Of a stretch of 63,476 nt of DNA, positions 7,762 through 17,000 are shown one piece after another. The stretch is taken from NCBI GenBank assembly GCA_903844645.1, contig CAIMUP010000058.1:1-63476 (forward strand), in the 5' to 3' direction. Below the pieces are notes generated by a model. That model searched no databases. It was given only the letters and a program-made list of their open reading frames with translations, and was not told the DNA's origin. The DNA comes from an uncultured Bacteroidota bacterium (GTDB lineage Bacteria; Bacteroidota; Bacteroidia; AKYH767-A; JABDAW01). How positions within the stretch are numbered: the stretch's first letter is position 1; each line of letters opens with the position of its first letter. A program made the translations under genes and the position numbers.

Positions 7762-9209
7762 TGGCCGCACTACTTTTTACACATTCATACTTCCTCCGCT
7801 TCGATTCAAAACAATGGAAGCAACAACAACCATATCCGCCCCTGGCAACCATCTATGCTGCATCGGTAATGCGACAAAATGGCAACCAGGTAGCATTATT
7901 CGATTCCATGTTTGCCAAAAATCCGAATGAATTAATACCGTTTCTCGAAAAAGAAAAACCGAAGTATTTAATAATCTATGATGACGGATTTAATTACCTC
8001 ACAAAGATGTGCCTGACCAATATGCGCGACGCGGCATTCGATATGATTCGCCTCGGAAAAGAAGCCGGATGCAAAGTAATTGTTTCGAGTTCGGATTCAA
8101 CAGATCGCTATCAAGAATATTTGGATAAAGGTGCCGATATAATTATTATAGGTGAAGGCGAAATAACACTGTTGGAAGTAATAAATAGTATCGAACAACA
8201 ACAATCGCATGAAGAAATAAAAGGTATTGCATTTATTAAAAATGAAAAAGTTATAAAGACCGCAAAGCGTGATGTATTGAGGGATTTGGATACACTACCC
8301 ATGCCAGCGTGGGATCTGATCGAGATGGAAACTTATCGTAATACCTGGATAAATACATGGGGTTATTTTTCTTTGAATATGAGCACCACGCGGGGATGTC
8401 CTTTTAAGTGTAATTGGTGTGCAAAACCGATCTATGGAAATCGTTATAATGTGCGATCACCAAAGAATGTCGTGGAAGAAATGGAGTATTTAAAAACACA
8501 CTATCAGTTTGATCATATTTGGTTTACTGATGACATTTTTGGATTACAACCAGGCTGGATAAATGCCTTTGCCACGCTTACGGAAGGTAAGAATTATCGC
8601 TTTAAAATACAATCTCGCGTAGATTTATTATTGGAAGAAAATAACATCATAGCCTTAGCCAAAGCAGGATGCGAAACCGCTTGGGTAGGAGCAGAATCCG
8701 GCTCGCAAAAGATACTTGATGGGATGGATAAAGGTACAACGATCGAACAGATATATACCGCCACAAAACTTTTGAAGAAGAACGGCATCAAACCCGCATT
8801 CTTCCTGCAATTTGGATACCTTGGCGAAACAATGGATGATATAGAACAAACAATTAAGATGCTGCTTGACCTAATGCCTGATGACATCGGCGTTTCTGTA
8901 TCATATCCTTTGCCGGGAACGAAGTTTTATGACCTTGTAAAAGATGAACTTAAAGAAAAAACAAACTGGAAGGATTCGGATGAATTAGTCTTGATGTTTC
9001 AAAACACTTATAAACCTGAATTTTATAAACACTTGCACCGTCTGATACATAAGAAATATCGGAAACAACAAGGCTTTCAAACGCTGAAAGACATTATCGC
9101 CGAGCCAGGAGGTATGGACTATAATAAATTGATCAAGGTGTTATCCTTATGCTATTATATTCCTGCTGCATCGGTGCTGAATTACCGGCTGAAAGCATTA
9201 AAGAAATAA
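7761..9209 (+). CDS. Cobalamin-binding-type radical SAM protein (second)
   Basis: 482 aa. The N-terminal half has a B12-binding-like fold (YPPLATIYAASVMRQNGNQV ..., GADIIIIGEGE ~123-133). The radical SAM [4Fe-4S] site is TTRGCPFKCNWC with C213, C217 and C220, followed by WFTDDIFGL and AWVGAESGSQKILDGMDKGT. It belongs to the same broad class as the 4254-5753 product, though the two are clearly diverged and not recent duplicates. It starts on the stop codon of the nucleotidyltransferase and is followed 10 nt later by a methyltransferase, so the last three genes form a tight block. Product unknown. Confidence 0.85.
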   Translation: MAALLFTHSYFLRFDSKQWKQQQPYPPLATIYAASVMRQNGNQVALFDSMFAKNPNELIPFLEKEKPKYLIIYDDGFNYLTKMCLTNMRDAAFDMIRLGKEAGCKVIVSSSDSTDRYQEYLDKGADIIIIGEGEITLLEVINSIEQQQSHEEIKGIAFIKNEKVIKTAKRDVLRDLDTLPMPAWDLIEMETYRNTWINTWGYFSLNMSTTRGCPFKCNWCAKPIYGNRYNVRSPKNVVEEMEYLKTHYQFDHIWFTDDIFGLQPGWINAFATLTEGKNYRFKIQSRVDLLLEENNIIALAKAGCETAWVGAESGSQKILDGMDKGTTIEQIYTATKLLKKNGIKPAFFLQFGYLGETMDDIEQTIKMLLDLMPDDIGVSVSYPLPGTKFYDLVKDELKEKTNWKDSDELVLMFQNTYKPEFYKHLHRLIHKKYRKQQGFQTLKDIIAEPGGMDYNKLIKVLSLCYYIPAASVLNYRLKALKK

Positions 9210-9219
9210 GGAATCAATC

Positions 9220-10056
9220 ATGATTAAGCAAGAGGAATTAGTAAGCGAAGCCTTTTCTATACAGGCAGCCGAATTTGATACCTTGGATAATGAAAATCCT
9301 ATTCTGCAATGGATGCGAAACATAGTAAGGCAATACGTTTTATCTTCGTTGAAGGGAAATAGCACCATCCTTGAATTAAATGCAGGCACTGGCTTGGATG
9401 CGGTGTATTTTTCCTTGCGAGGACATCATGTTTTGGCGACAGATAATGCAATGGGTATGATTCAGGAGATCAATAAGAAGATTAAAGCATACAGCCTCGA
9501 AGAAAACCTACAAGTAAGGCAATGTTCCTTCAACGATTTATCCCAAATAATGCCTCAAAGGTTCGATTGTATATACTCTAACTTCGGGGGATTGAACTGT
9601 GCCGAAGATTTACATAACGTCATCCAGCAATTCGATGATTTATTAAACCCGAACGGCATCGTAACCTTAGTAATCATGCCTCCGATATGCCCGTGGGAGC
9701 TACTATCCTTATTCAAAGGAAACTTTAAGATGGCATTCCGAAGGATGAAAGGTCTGGATTACAAATCCAGACCAGCGAATCGCAACCCGAGACCCGCAAA
9801 ATCGCATCTCGAGGGTATTTATTTCGATACTTATTACTATTCGCCGAGCTTTGTGAAGAAGGCTTTTGGTGCGAAGTATAAAATGATTCATCTGCAAGGA
9901 TTAGCCAGCATCAGCCTGCCGCCATATAAGGAAAAATTTGCCATCAACAATCCTAAATTATACAAAACCCTTGCCGCGATAGACCAGAAGATTAGTCGCA
10001 TGCCGCCCTTTTGTTATTGGGCGGACCATTATGTAATCTCATTCCTAAAGAAATAA
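9220..10056 (+). CDS. Class I SAM-dependent methyltransferase
   Basis: 278 aa. Motif I ILELNAGTGLDAVYFSLRGH (~48-66) departs from the usual GxGxG but keeps the AGTG core; the acidic residue after strand 2 is in LATDNAMGM, and the post-I region is FDCIYSNFGGLNC. The C-terminal half (KMAFRRMKGLDYKSRPANRN..., FDTYYYSPSFVKKAFG) is typical of UbiE/COQ5-like small-molecule methyltransferases. It is the last gene of the radical SAM cluster, 10 nt after the preceding stop; the APC permease after it has its own promoter. Confidence 0.8.
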   Translation: MIKQEELVSEAFSIQAAEFDTLDNENPILQWMRNIVRQYVLSSLKGNSTILELNAGTGLDAVYFSLRGHHVLATDNAMGMIQEINKKIKAYSLEENLQVRQCSFNDLSQIMPQRFDCIYSNFGGLNCAEDLHNVIQQFDDLLNPNGIVTLVIMPPICPWELLSLFKGNFKMAFRRMKGLDYKSRPANRNPRPAKSHLEGIYFDTYYYSPSFVKKAFGAKYKMIHLQGLASISLPPYKEKFAINNPKLYKTLAAIDQKISRMPPFCYWADHYVISFLKK

Positions 10057-10094
10057 CCCACGAGGGCGAGAAATTTTACTTCCATGGTAAAAAG

Positions 10095-10102
10095 TAGTTT
10101 TG
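10095..10102 (+). promoter_or_regulatory. -7 promoter box of the APC permease
   Basis: TAGTTTTG, matching TAnnTTTG, 23 nt upstream of the ATG at 10126. Confidence 0.6.
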
Positions 10103-10125
10103 TCGCCGAATAAAACTAAAGAACA

Positions 10126-11589
10126 ATGGAAGAAACAAAACCAACAGAATTTAAAAGATCATTAGGATTGATTGATGCGACAATGATAGTCGCCGGTTCG
10201 ATGATCGGTTCCGGCATTTTTATCGTCAGTGCCGACATCGGGAGAACGGTAGGCGGAGGCGGCTGGATGATGCTTGTATGGCTCATTACGGGCTTGGTAA
10301 CGATCATCGCGGCATTGAGTTATGGCGAGCTTGCGGGCATGATGCCCAAGGCAGGTGGGCAGTATGTTTACCTGCGCGAAGCCTACAATCCGCTGGCGGG
10401 TTTTGCTTATGGATGGACGCTTTTTATGGTGATACAAACGGGCACGATAGCCGCAGTAGCAGTAGGGTTCGCGAAATTCACGTCCGTCTTTATTCCGCAA
10501 TTGGGGCAGCGGAATATCTTGATGACCATCGGCTCGTTCAGCGTGAATGCCGCACAGATACTGGCAATCGCGACCATCGTACTCTTAACCATCACCAATA
10601 TTCGCGGCGTAAATCTGGGGAAAACCATCCAGACTTTCTTCACCACTACGAAGCTCATTGCGCTATTCGGATTAATAATTTGTGGCATCATCGTAGGCTC
10701 GAAAAGCTCTACGTTTTCATTAAATATGAATACCTTTTGGGATGCGAATACCACGACCGTGAATGACAAAGGAGTCCTCTCCATCATCCCGATTGCAGGT
10801 ATCGGAATCCTTACTGCCATGGGCGTAGCGATGGTGGGCAGCCTGTTCTCCAGCGATGCGTGGAACAACGTAACCTTCATTGCGGGGGAGATAAAAAATC
10901 CGCAAAAGAATATCCCGCTGGCACTCTTTTTCGGGACGCTGATCGTAACGATTATTTACATTTTGGCGAACTTAGTTTACATCATGGTTTTGCCGATGGC
11001 AGGTACGCCAAACGCGACCGACGTGATAGGGCATGGTATCCAATTCGCGACGGCAGACCGAGTAGGCACTGCCGCTACTTCCGCCATCTTTGGCGACATC
11101 GGGGTGTATGTCATGGCGGCATTGATTATGGTGAGCACGTTCGGCTGCAACAACGGCTTGATTTTAGCCGGTGCACGCGTTTATTATGCCATGTCGAAGG
11201 ACGGTTTATTTTTCCGCCAGGCGGGGGTATTAAATTCCAAGGACGTACCCGCGAATTCCCTTATCTTCCAAGGTATTTGGGCAAGCATTTTATGCCTTTC
11301 CGGCACCTACGGGCAGTTGTTGGATTACATTATTTTCGCCGCCTTATTATTTTATATTCTTACCATCGGCGGCATCTTTATCTTGCGCAGGAAAAAACCT
11401 GATGCACCCCGTCCTTACAGGGCTTGGGGCTATCCCGTACTGCCGGCATTATATATCCTCATCGCTGCCGCCATCTGCATAGATTTATTAATTTATAAGC
11501 CCGCCTTTGCCTACCCGGGATTAATAATTGTAGTCCTCGGAATACCGGTTTATTTTCTCCAGAAAAGAGGGAGGGGAATGGGGAGTTGA
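10126..11589 (+). CDS. APC-superfamily amino acid permease
   Basis: 487 aa inner-membrane transporter with about 12 hydrophobic segments. The first helix carries the conserved substrate-backbone motif (GSMIGSGIFIVSADIG, ~24-39), and ELAGMMPKAGGQYVYLREAY (~66-85) is the APC family signature. The C-terminal loop FILRRKKPDAPRPYRAWGYP is typical of the amino acid/polyamine/organocation family. Likely a proton-coupled amino acid symporter or exchanger; substrate unknown. Base composition is visibly richer in G+C (many GCG, CGC and GGC codons) than its neighbours. Its own promoter separates it from the radical SAM cluster. Confidence 0.88.
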   Translation: MEETKPTEFKRSLGLIDATMIVAGSMIGSGIFIVSADIGRTVGGGGWMMLVWLITGLVTIIAALSYGELAGMMPKAGGQYVYLREAYNPLAGFAYGWTLFMVIQTGTIAAVAVGFAKFTSVFIPQLGQRNILMTIGSFSVNAAQILAIATIVLLTITNIRGVNLGKTIQTFFTTTKLIALFGLIICGIIVGSKSSTFSLNMNTFWDANTTTVNDKGVLSIIPIAGIGILTAMGVAMVGSLFSSDAWNNVTFIAGEIKNPQKNIPLALFFGTLIVTIIYILANLVYIMVLPMAGTPNATDVIGHGIQFATADRVGTAATSAIFGDIGVYVMAALIMVSTFGCNNGLILAGARVYYAMSKDGLFFRQAGVLNSKDVPANSLIFQGIWASILCLSGTYGQLLDYIIFAALLFYILTIGGIFILRRKKPDAPRPYRAWGYPVLPALYILIAAAICIDLLIYKPAFAYPGLIIVVLGIPVYFLQKRGRGMGS

Positions 11590-11628
11590 GAAACGAAAAT
11601 TGAGCATGGAAAACGAGGCATAAAATAC

Positions 11629-11799
11629 GAGTTGCGAGGCATTAAATGGTGGTTGCGAAATAATATTTCGCAACTGCCAAATATAATTTCGCAGTTGTTA
11701 TTCAATATTAATAGTTGCGAAATATGTTTTCGCAACTGTGATGAAAGTTTTCGCAACTGCCAAATAATATTTCGCAACTGCGAAAAATGTTTTCGCAAC
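11629..11799. repeat. 21-bp array 3 (8 units, mixed orientation)
   Basis: TTTCGCAACTG cores start at 11666, 11687, 11728, 11749, 11770 and 11791, and the inverse GTTGCGA cores at 11631, 11652 and ~11714. Spacing is 21 bp, with one 41-bp step across an inverted unit. The array forms perfect inverted pairs such as TTGCGAAATaatATTTCGCAA. It occupies most of the 11590-11923 gap. Confidence 0.88.
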
Positions 11800-12001
11800 G
11801 GCTGATGAGCCAATCGGAAGTCTGTTTTATGCTTCCAAAAGAGCGATTTCCCTTATAAAATCTCTATTCTGAACGATTTTATGAGCGACTGTCAAAACAA
11901 AATTTATACTTAATTAAAAAATAAATGGCAAGAAAGAAAAAAGAAATGCACAAGAAATGGGAGCCTAAAGAGGAGAAAGGCTGGCTTGATTTAATCGCTC
12001 A

Positions 12002-12649
12002 TTGGATGAACATCTTCTGGCATTGCAAGACGATTTGGGCATCTCGGATGACGATTTGGAATTGATCCAGAAGCATCATTTGGGATGCAAATATGTATTT
12101 GATTGCTGCGAGGCGGCGAGTACCAGCGCGATGGAGGCGAATAAATTTAAACAAGCCCAGTTGAATGGTCCGGCATCTGTTTCGATGGAAACCCATTTGC
12201 ATGTGCCGATTTATCCGACCCCTCCTGCAGAAATTTTGCCGGATATGAAAGGAGCCATTCGCGCCCTACGAGGACGGCTGATGAAAGGCGGAGGATGGAC
12301 CGATACAATCGGGAAAATGTTGCATCTGATCGGTGCCGAAGATTTGTTTAATGAAGATAAATACAAGCCTAAAGTTCGGATTACGACCGAGGCAGGAAAA
12401 TTTTTTTTCAGCCTCAAAGGAATCAAGCATTTGCAAGGACACAATATCTATCTGAAAGTTGCAGGGACAACGATTTGGGAACGCAAAATTTTCTTTGGCG
12501 GCGCAAAATTCACCCTCGAACGCCATGCCGAAACGGAAACCGAAGCATTGGAAGTTTTTTTGAAAGGAGTGATAAAAAATAAGGAAGTCGGCGTCGAATC
12601 CGACACCCATCAACTGGCATTTAAGAACAAGCCGAAAGCGACAGAATGA
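12002..12649 (+). CDS. Hypothetical protein, 5' part probably shifted out of frame
   Basis: The readable frame opens only at a TTG at 12002, because a TGA lies in frame at 11987-11989. Just upstream, an ATG at 11924 opens another frame for 26 codons (MARKKKEMHKKWEPKEEKGW then LDLIAH) and then runs out at 12062-12064. Joining the two near 12002-12004 by adding one T gives LDLIAHLDEHLLALQDDLGIS, a natural helix, so a one-base deletion or sequencing error is likely and the full gene would be 11924-12649 (~242 aa). The N-terminal half is helical, the middle is Pro-rich (PIYPTPPAEI) and the C-terminal half looks beta-sandwich-like (VRITTEAGKFFFSLKG, YLKVAGTTIWERKIFFG). I recall similar helical plus fibronectin-like hypothetical proteins in Bacteroidota; function unknown. 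Confidence 0.6.
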   Translation: MDEHLLALQDDLGISDDDLELIQKHHLGCKYVFDCCEAASTSAMEANKFKQAQLNGPASVSMETHLHVPIYPTPPAEILPDMKGAIRALRGRLMKGGGWTDTIGKMLHLIGAEDLFNEDKYKPKVRITTEAGKFFFSLKGIKHLQGHNIYLKVAGTTIWERKIFFGGAKFTLERHAETETEALEVFLKGVIKNKEVGVESDTHQLAFKNKPKATE

Positions 12650-12701
12650 GAAATATTTTATAAATTTCTTAACAAATCCTTTTTTTATAAAAACAAATTT
12701 C

Positions 12702-12709
12702 TAAATTTG
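12702..12709 (+). promoter_or_regulatory. -7 promoter box of the ACIII-cox operon
   Basis: TAAATTTG matches TAnnTTTG. It is the only good box upstream of actA, 81 nt before its ATG, and presumably drives the whole respiratory operon. Confidence 0.6.
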
Positions 12710-12738
12710 CGCCCTCGACAAAAAAGAAATATCCCAAA

Positions 12739-12786
12739 ATGAACGCCAATAAAACAGAAAAATCGCTCCTCGCTTTAACGCATTAA
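12739..12786 (+). CDS. Possible 15-aa leader peptide before actA
   Basis: An ATG at 12739 opens a 15-codon frame (MNANKTEKSLLALTH) that stops at 12784-12786, only 3 nt before the actA ATG. It lies wholly within the leader downstream of the -7 box. The tight stop-to-start spacing could couple translation to actA. It may equally be a chance frame; no homologue can be checked here. Confidence 0.25.
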   Translation: MNANKTEKSLLALTH

Positions 12787-12789
12787 ACT

Positions 12790-14034
12790 ATGAGAAAAAC
12801 CCTTATATATCGCAGTCTTCAGATACTTTCGGCAATGGCTTTTGTAGTGCTGATTTCATCTGCTACTTTCGCTCAAGATGGAGCGGCATTGTTCAGCGGA
12901 AATTGCACCAGTTGCCATGCCGTCGGCAAAGAAGTCCTCGGTCCAGACCTGAAAGATGTCTCGAAAAGAAGAAATTTGGAATGGATTACCAAGTGGGTAA
13001 AGAATTCAGGAGCCGTCATCGCTTCCGGCGATCCTTATGCTACCTCGCTCTTCGCGAAATTCAACAAGACCGTCATGCCTCCGCAGAATCTTAAAGATGA
13101 TGATATCAAAGCTATCGTGGCATACATTGATGCCGAAAGTGCAAAGGCACCAAAGAAAGTTGTTGTAGCAGCATCCGGAACGAGTGGAAAAGCAGAAGGC
13201 GATAATTTAGGATTGATACTTGTGGTTTGCGGCATCATATTATTAATATTAGTATTAGTGCTTGGCAAGGCAGTGAAGGGCTTAAATAAAGTGGTGAGGC
13301 AAAAAGAAGGCTTACCTGCTCCTATCGAACGGAAACCATTGGCAGCACTTTGGTTTTGGATGAGGAATAATAAAAAGTTGGTAGCAATCATCTTAATTGT
13401 ATTTATGTCATGGAGCACCGTGAAGGGTTGGGATACTTTGTGGAATATCGGTGTAACTACCGGCTACCAACCAGATCAACCGATTCAGTTCTCACATAAA
13501 ATTCATGCCGGTGATAATGGAATTAATTGCGTGTATTGCCACTCTGGAGTTGAGCACAGCAAGACTGCTGGAATTCCTACCGCTAATGTTTGTATGAATT
13601 GTCATAAAGCAATTAAGGAAAGCGATGTTCAATTAGATAATGGAGCGGTTGCTACCGAAGAAATCGGGAAGATATATAAGGCATTGGATTATAATCCAAG
13701 CACACAGCAATATGGTAATAATCCAAAACCAATTGAATGGAACAGAGTTCATAACTTGCAGGATTTCGTGTATTTTAATCACAGCCAGCACGTGAAAGTT
13801 GGAAAGATTGAATGCCAGACTTGTCATGGTCCGGTTCAGGAAATGACAACAGCTAAACAGTATTCCAAACTAACAATGGGCTGGTGTATAGATTGCCACT
13901 TGGCTACACCTGTTCAAGTTAAGGGAAATCATTACTACGATAAAATTGTAGATTACATGGATCATAAGCATCCGGGAGATACTATCAAAGTCGCTAATAT
14001 CGGCGGAACCGAGTGTGCACGTTGTCATTATTAA
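12790..14034 (+). CDS. actA: Alternative complex III subunit ActA, hexaheme cytochrome c
   Basis: 414 aa. A signal peptide (to ~28, ATFAQ) is followed by a class I cytochrome c domain (CTSCH 39-43, distal Met in VMPPQN), a membrane helix (~140-160), a second (~196-210), and a pentaheme periplasmic domain with CVYCH ~247, CMNCH ~268, CQTCH ~342, CIDCH ~366 and CARCH ~409. This mono-heme plus pentaheme fusion is typical of Bacteroidota ActA. The protein passes electrons from the quinol-oxidising core of alternative complex III towards the terminal oxidase encoded at the end of the operon. First gene of the operon, preceded by a possible leader peptide. Confidence 0.92.
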   Translation: MRKTLIYRSLQILSAMAFVVLISSATFAQDGAALFSGNCTSCHAVGKEVLGPDLKDVSKRRNLEWITKWVKNSGAVIASGDPYATSLFAKFNKTVMPPQNLKDDDIKAIVAYIDAESAKAPKKVVVAASGTSGKAEGDNLGLILVVCGIILLILVLVLGKAVKGLNKVVRQKEGLPAPIERKPLAALWFWMRNNKKLVAIILIVFMSWSTVKGWDTLWNIGVTTGYQPDQPIQFSHKIHAGDNGINCVYCHSGVEHSKTAGIPTANVCMNCHKAIKESDVQLDNGAVATEEIGKIYKALDYNPSTQQYGNNPKPIEWNRVHNLQDFVYFNHSQHVKVGKIECQTCHGPVQEMTTAKQYSKLTMGWCIDCHLATPVQVKGNHYYDKIVDYMDHKHPGDTIKVANIGGTECARCHY

Positions 14035-14064
14035 TATTCGAATAAAAACAGAAATAGAAAGAAT

Positions 14065-17000
14065 ATGGAAAAGCAATATTGGAAGGGCTTAGAGGAATTA
14101 CGAAACGACCCTGAATTCGAGAAATTAAAGAATCAGGAGTTTGCCGAAGAGCTTCCTTTAGAAGAAATATTTAGCAGCAAAGCAGAAGCAAATAACACCA
14201 CCGGTCGTCGGGATTTCCTGAAGATACTGGGCTTTGGTGTGGGTGTCGCAACGCTTGCCGCTTGTGAGGCTCCGGTAAGGAAGACGATTCCTTATTTGAT
14301 TAAACCAGAGGAAATAGTTCCTGGCGTTGCTAATTATTATGCTTCCTCCTATTTCGATGGAAGAGATTATTGCAGCATCATCGTGAAGACTCGCGAAGGT
14401 CGCCCAATCAAGATTGAGGGTAACGAGTTATCTCCTATAACTAAAGGAGGAACTAATGCCCGCGTTCAGGCTTCTGTTTTGAGTTTGTATGATTCTTCAC
14501 GATTGAAGACTCCTTTAATAGATAAGGGACCTGCCACTTGGAATAGAGTTGATAAGGCGGTTACAGATAAATTAGTTGCATTGTATGGAGCGAGCAAACC
14601 AGTTGAGGAAGTAAAGGATAAGAAAGGAAAGGTTGTTAAGGGAGGTGCAGCAAAAGGTAATGCGGCTGCGGGTAAGAGTGGTAATTTGAGAATCCTTTCT
14701 TCTACTATTATCAGTCCTTCTACAAAAGCTGTTATTGGAGATTTCATAAATAAATATCCCGGCACCAAACATATTACTTACGATGCTGTTTCTTTTTCCG
14801 GAATGCGCATGGCTAATGAAGAAACATTTGGCAGTGCAATGATTCCATCTTATCGTTTTGATAATGCAAAGGCAATCGTTAGTTTTGATGCAGATTTTCT
14901 GGTGAATTGGTTATCTCCGATTGAATATTCAAAACAGTATGTTGCAAAACGTAAACTTCGTGGCAGCAACAAAGATGCTTCGATGTCTAAGCATATTCAA
15001 TTTGAAACTGCGCTTTCTGTAACTGGTAGTAATGCTGATAAGAGAATTGCTATAAAACCATCTGAAATGGGATCAGCGGTTCTCTCATTATATAATAAGA
15101 TTGCTAGCAAAGCTGGAGAGCCAACATACAATGGCAGCGATCTTGGCAAAGCCGATGAATCAATTAAAGAAGCTGCAGATGAATTGTGGAGAAATAAAGG
15201 AAATGCTTTGGTGGTTTCTGGTTCTAATGATAAGAATGTTCAGATTTTGGTGAATCAAATCAATCAGCTATTGGGTAGTTATGGTGTTACGATTGATACC
15301 ACAACTCCAAGTAATCTTCAGCAAGGAAATGATGCCGAAGTTAAGGAGTTGATTGATGACATGAACAATGGAAAGGTTGATGGATTGATTTTATATAATG
15401 TTAATCCTGTTTATACTTTAGGTAAGGCTCAAGCCGATGCATTCAAAACTGGTTGTGCGAAAGTTAGTTTGAAAGTAACCTTCACAGATCGTGAAGATGA
15501 AACTGCTTCTATTGATGGTTTTATTGTTGCGCCGGATAATCATTACTTGGAATCTTGGAATGATGCCGAACCAAAGAAAGGTCATGTCAGTTTATCTCAG
15601 CCAACTATTAATCCTTTGTTCTCAACAAGAGCAGCGCAGGAAAGTTTGATGATTTGGGCTGGTATTGAAAACAAATCTTACCACGATTACATTCAGGATC
15701 ATTGGAAAAAGAATTTCTTCCATGAAGGCAAGACTAAAGAGAAACACTTGATGTTTGAAGACTTCTGGAATAAGAGTTTGCAAGACGGTGTTGTTGAATT
15801 AACTGCCGAAGCAGCTCCGATTGAAAAAGGAAAAGATAAGCCAAAAGAAGTTGCTAAGGATAATTCAAAAGATAAAACCAAAGCCGCTCCAAGGACCGCA
15901 AATAAAACTGCCGAAGCTGCTGCCGGTATTCAGAAATCTTCCGGAAGTGGTTTTGAATTGGTGGTTTATGAAAAGACTGGTCTCGGAAATGGCAACCAGG
16001 CTAACAACCCTTGGTTGCAGGAATTACCTGATCCAATCTCTAAGGTTTGTTGGGATAATTATTTAGCTTTATCTCCGGGCACTGCCAAGAGGATGAATTT
16101 CAAACAAGGTGATGTTGCTACGGTTTCTGTTAATGGATATTCTGTTGATGTAGTTGTGTTGGAGCAACCTGGTCAGGCTGCCGATACCGGCTCTTTGGCT
16201 ATCGGGTATGGCAGAACTAATGCTGGTAAAACAAGCAGTTCCAAGACCAAAGTTATCGGTGTTAATGCTTATCCGTTCTCTCAATTTGTGAATGGAAGTA
16301 TTCAATATTTCACTGCTGCTGATGTTAAGAAAACTGCCAAGACTTATGAATTAGCTTCTACCCAAACTCATCACACAATGATGGGCAGACCAGTTGTTAA
16401 GGAAGCTTCTTTGGAGGAATATCGCAAAGATGGAAAGGCTGGAAACGAGCAGGAATATGTTGTTACGATGGATGGCAAGCAGAAGCCCGAAGATGTGGAT
16501 TTGTGGGCTTCCAAAGAAAATCCTGGTCATCCGCGACCAAACCATCAATGGGGTTTGTCCATTGATTTGAATTCATGTATCGGATGTGGTGCTTGCGTCA
16601 TTGCTTGTACTGCTGAAAATAATGTCCCTGTTGTTGGAAAAGCGGAGGTAATGCGTAGCCGTGAAATGCACTGGATGCGTATTGACAGGTATTATTCAAG
16701 CGATGCCAAAAAGGGAGATTTATCAAACATGGAGCATCCCGCAGAGCAGCCGCAAGTGGTTTTTCAACCGATCATGTGTCAGCATTGCAACCATGCGCCA
16801 TGCGAAACGGTTTGCCCGGTTATCGCGACAAGCCATAGCTCTGAAGGCTTGAACCAAATGACTTATAACCGTTGCGTTGGTACGAGATATTGCGCCAATA
16901 ACTGCCCATATAAAGTTCGTCGTTTCAACTGGTTTAAATATGCTGACAATCCAAAATTCGACTTCAACATGAATGATGATTTGGGCAAGATGGTATTGAA

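Noticed and set aside
10860-11402. Frames overlapping the APC permease (10278-10766, 10860-11402)
   Set aside because: Shadows of a GC-richer gene; they are Arg/His-rich with no domain, while the main frame has full permease motifs.
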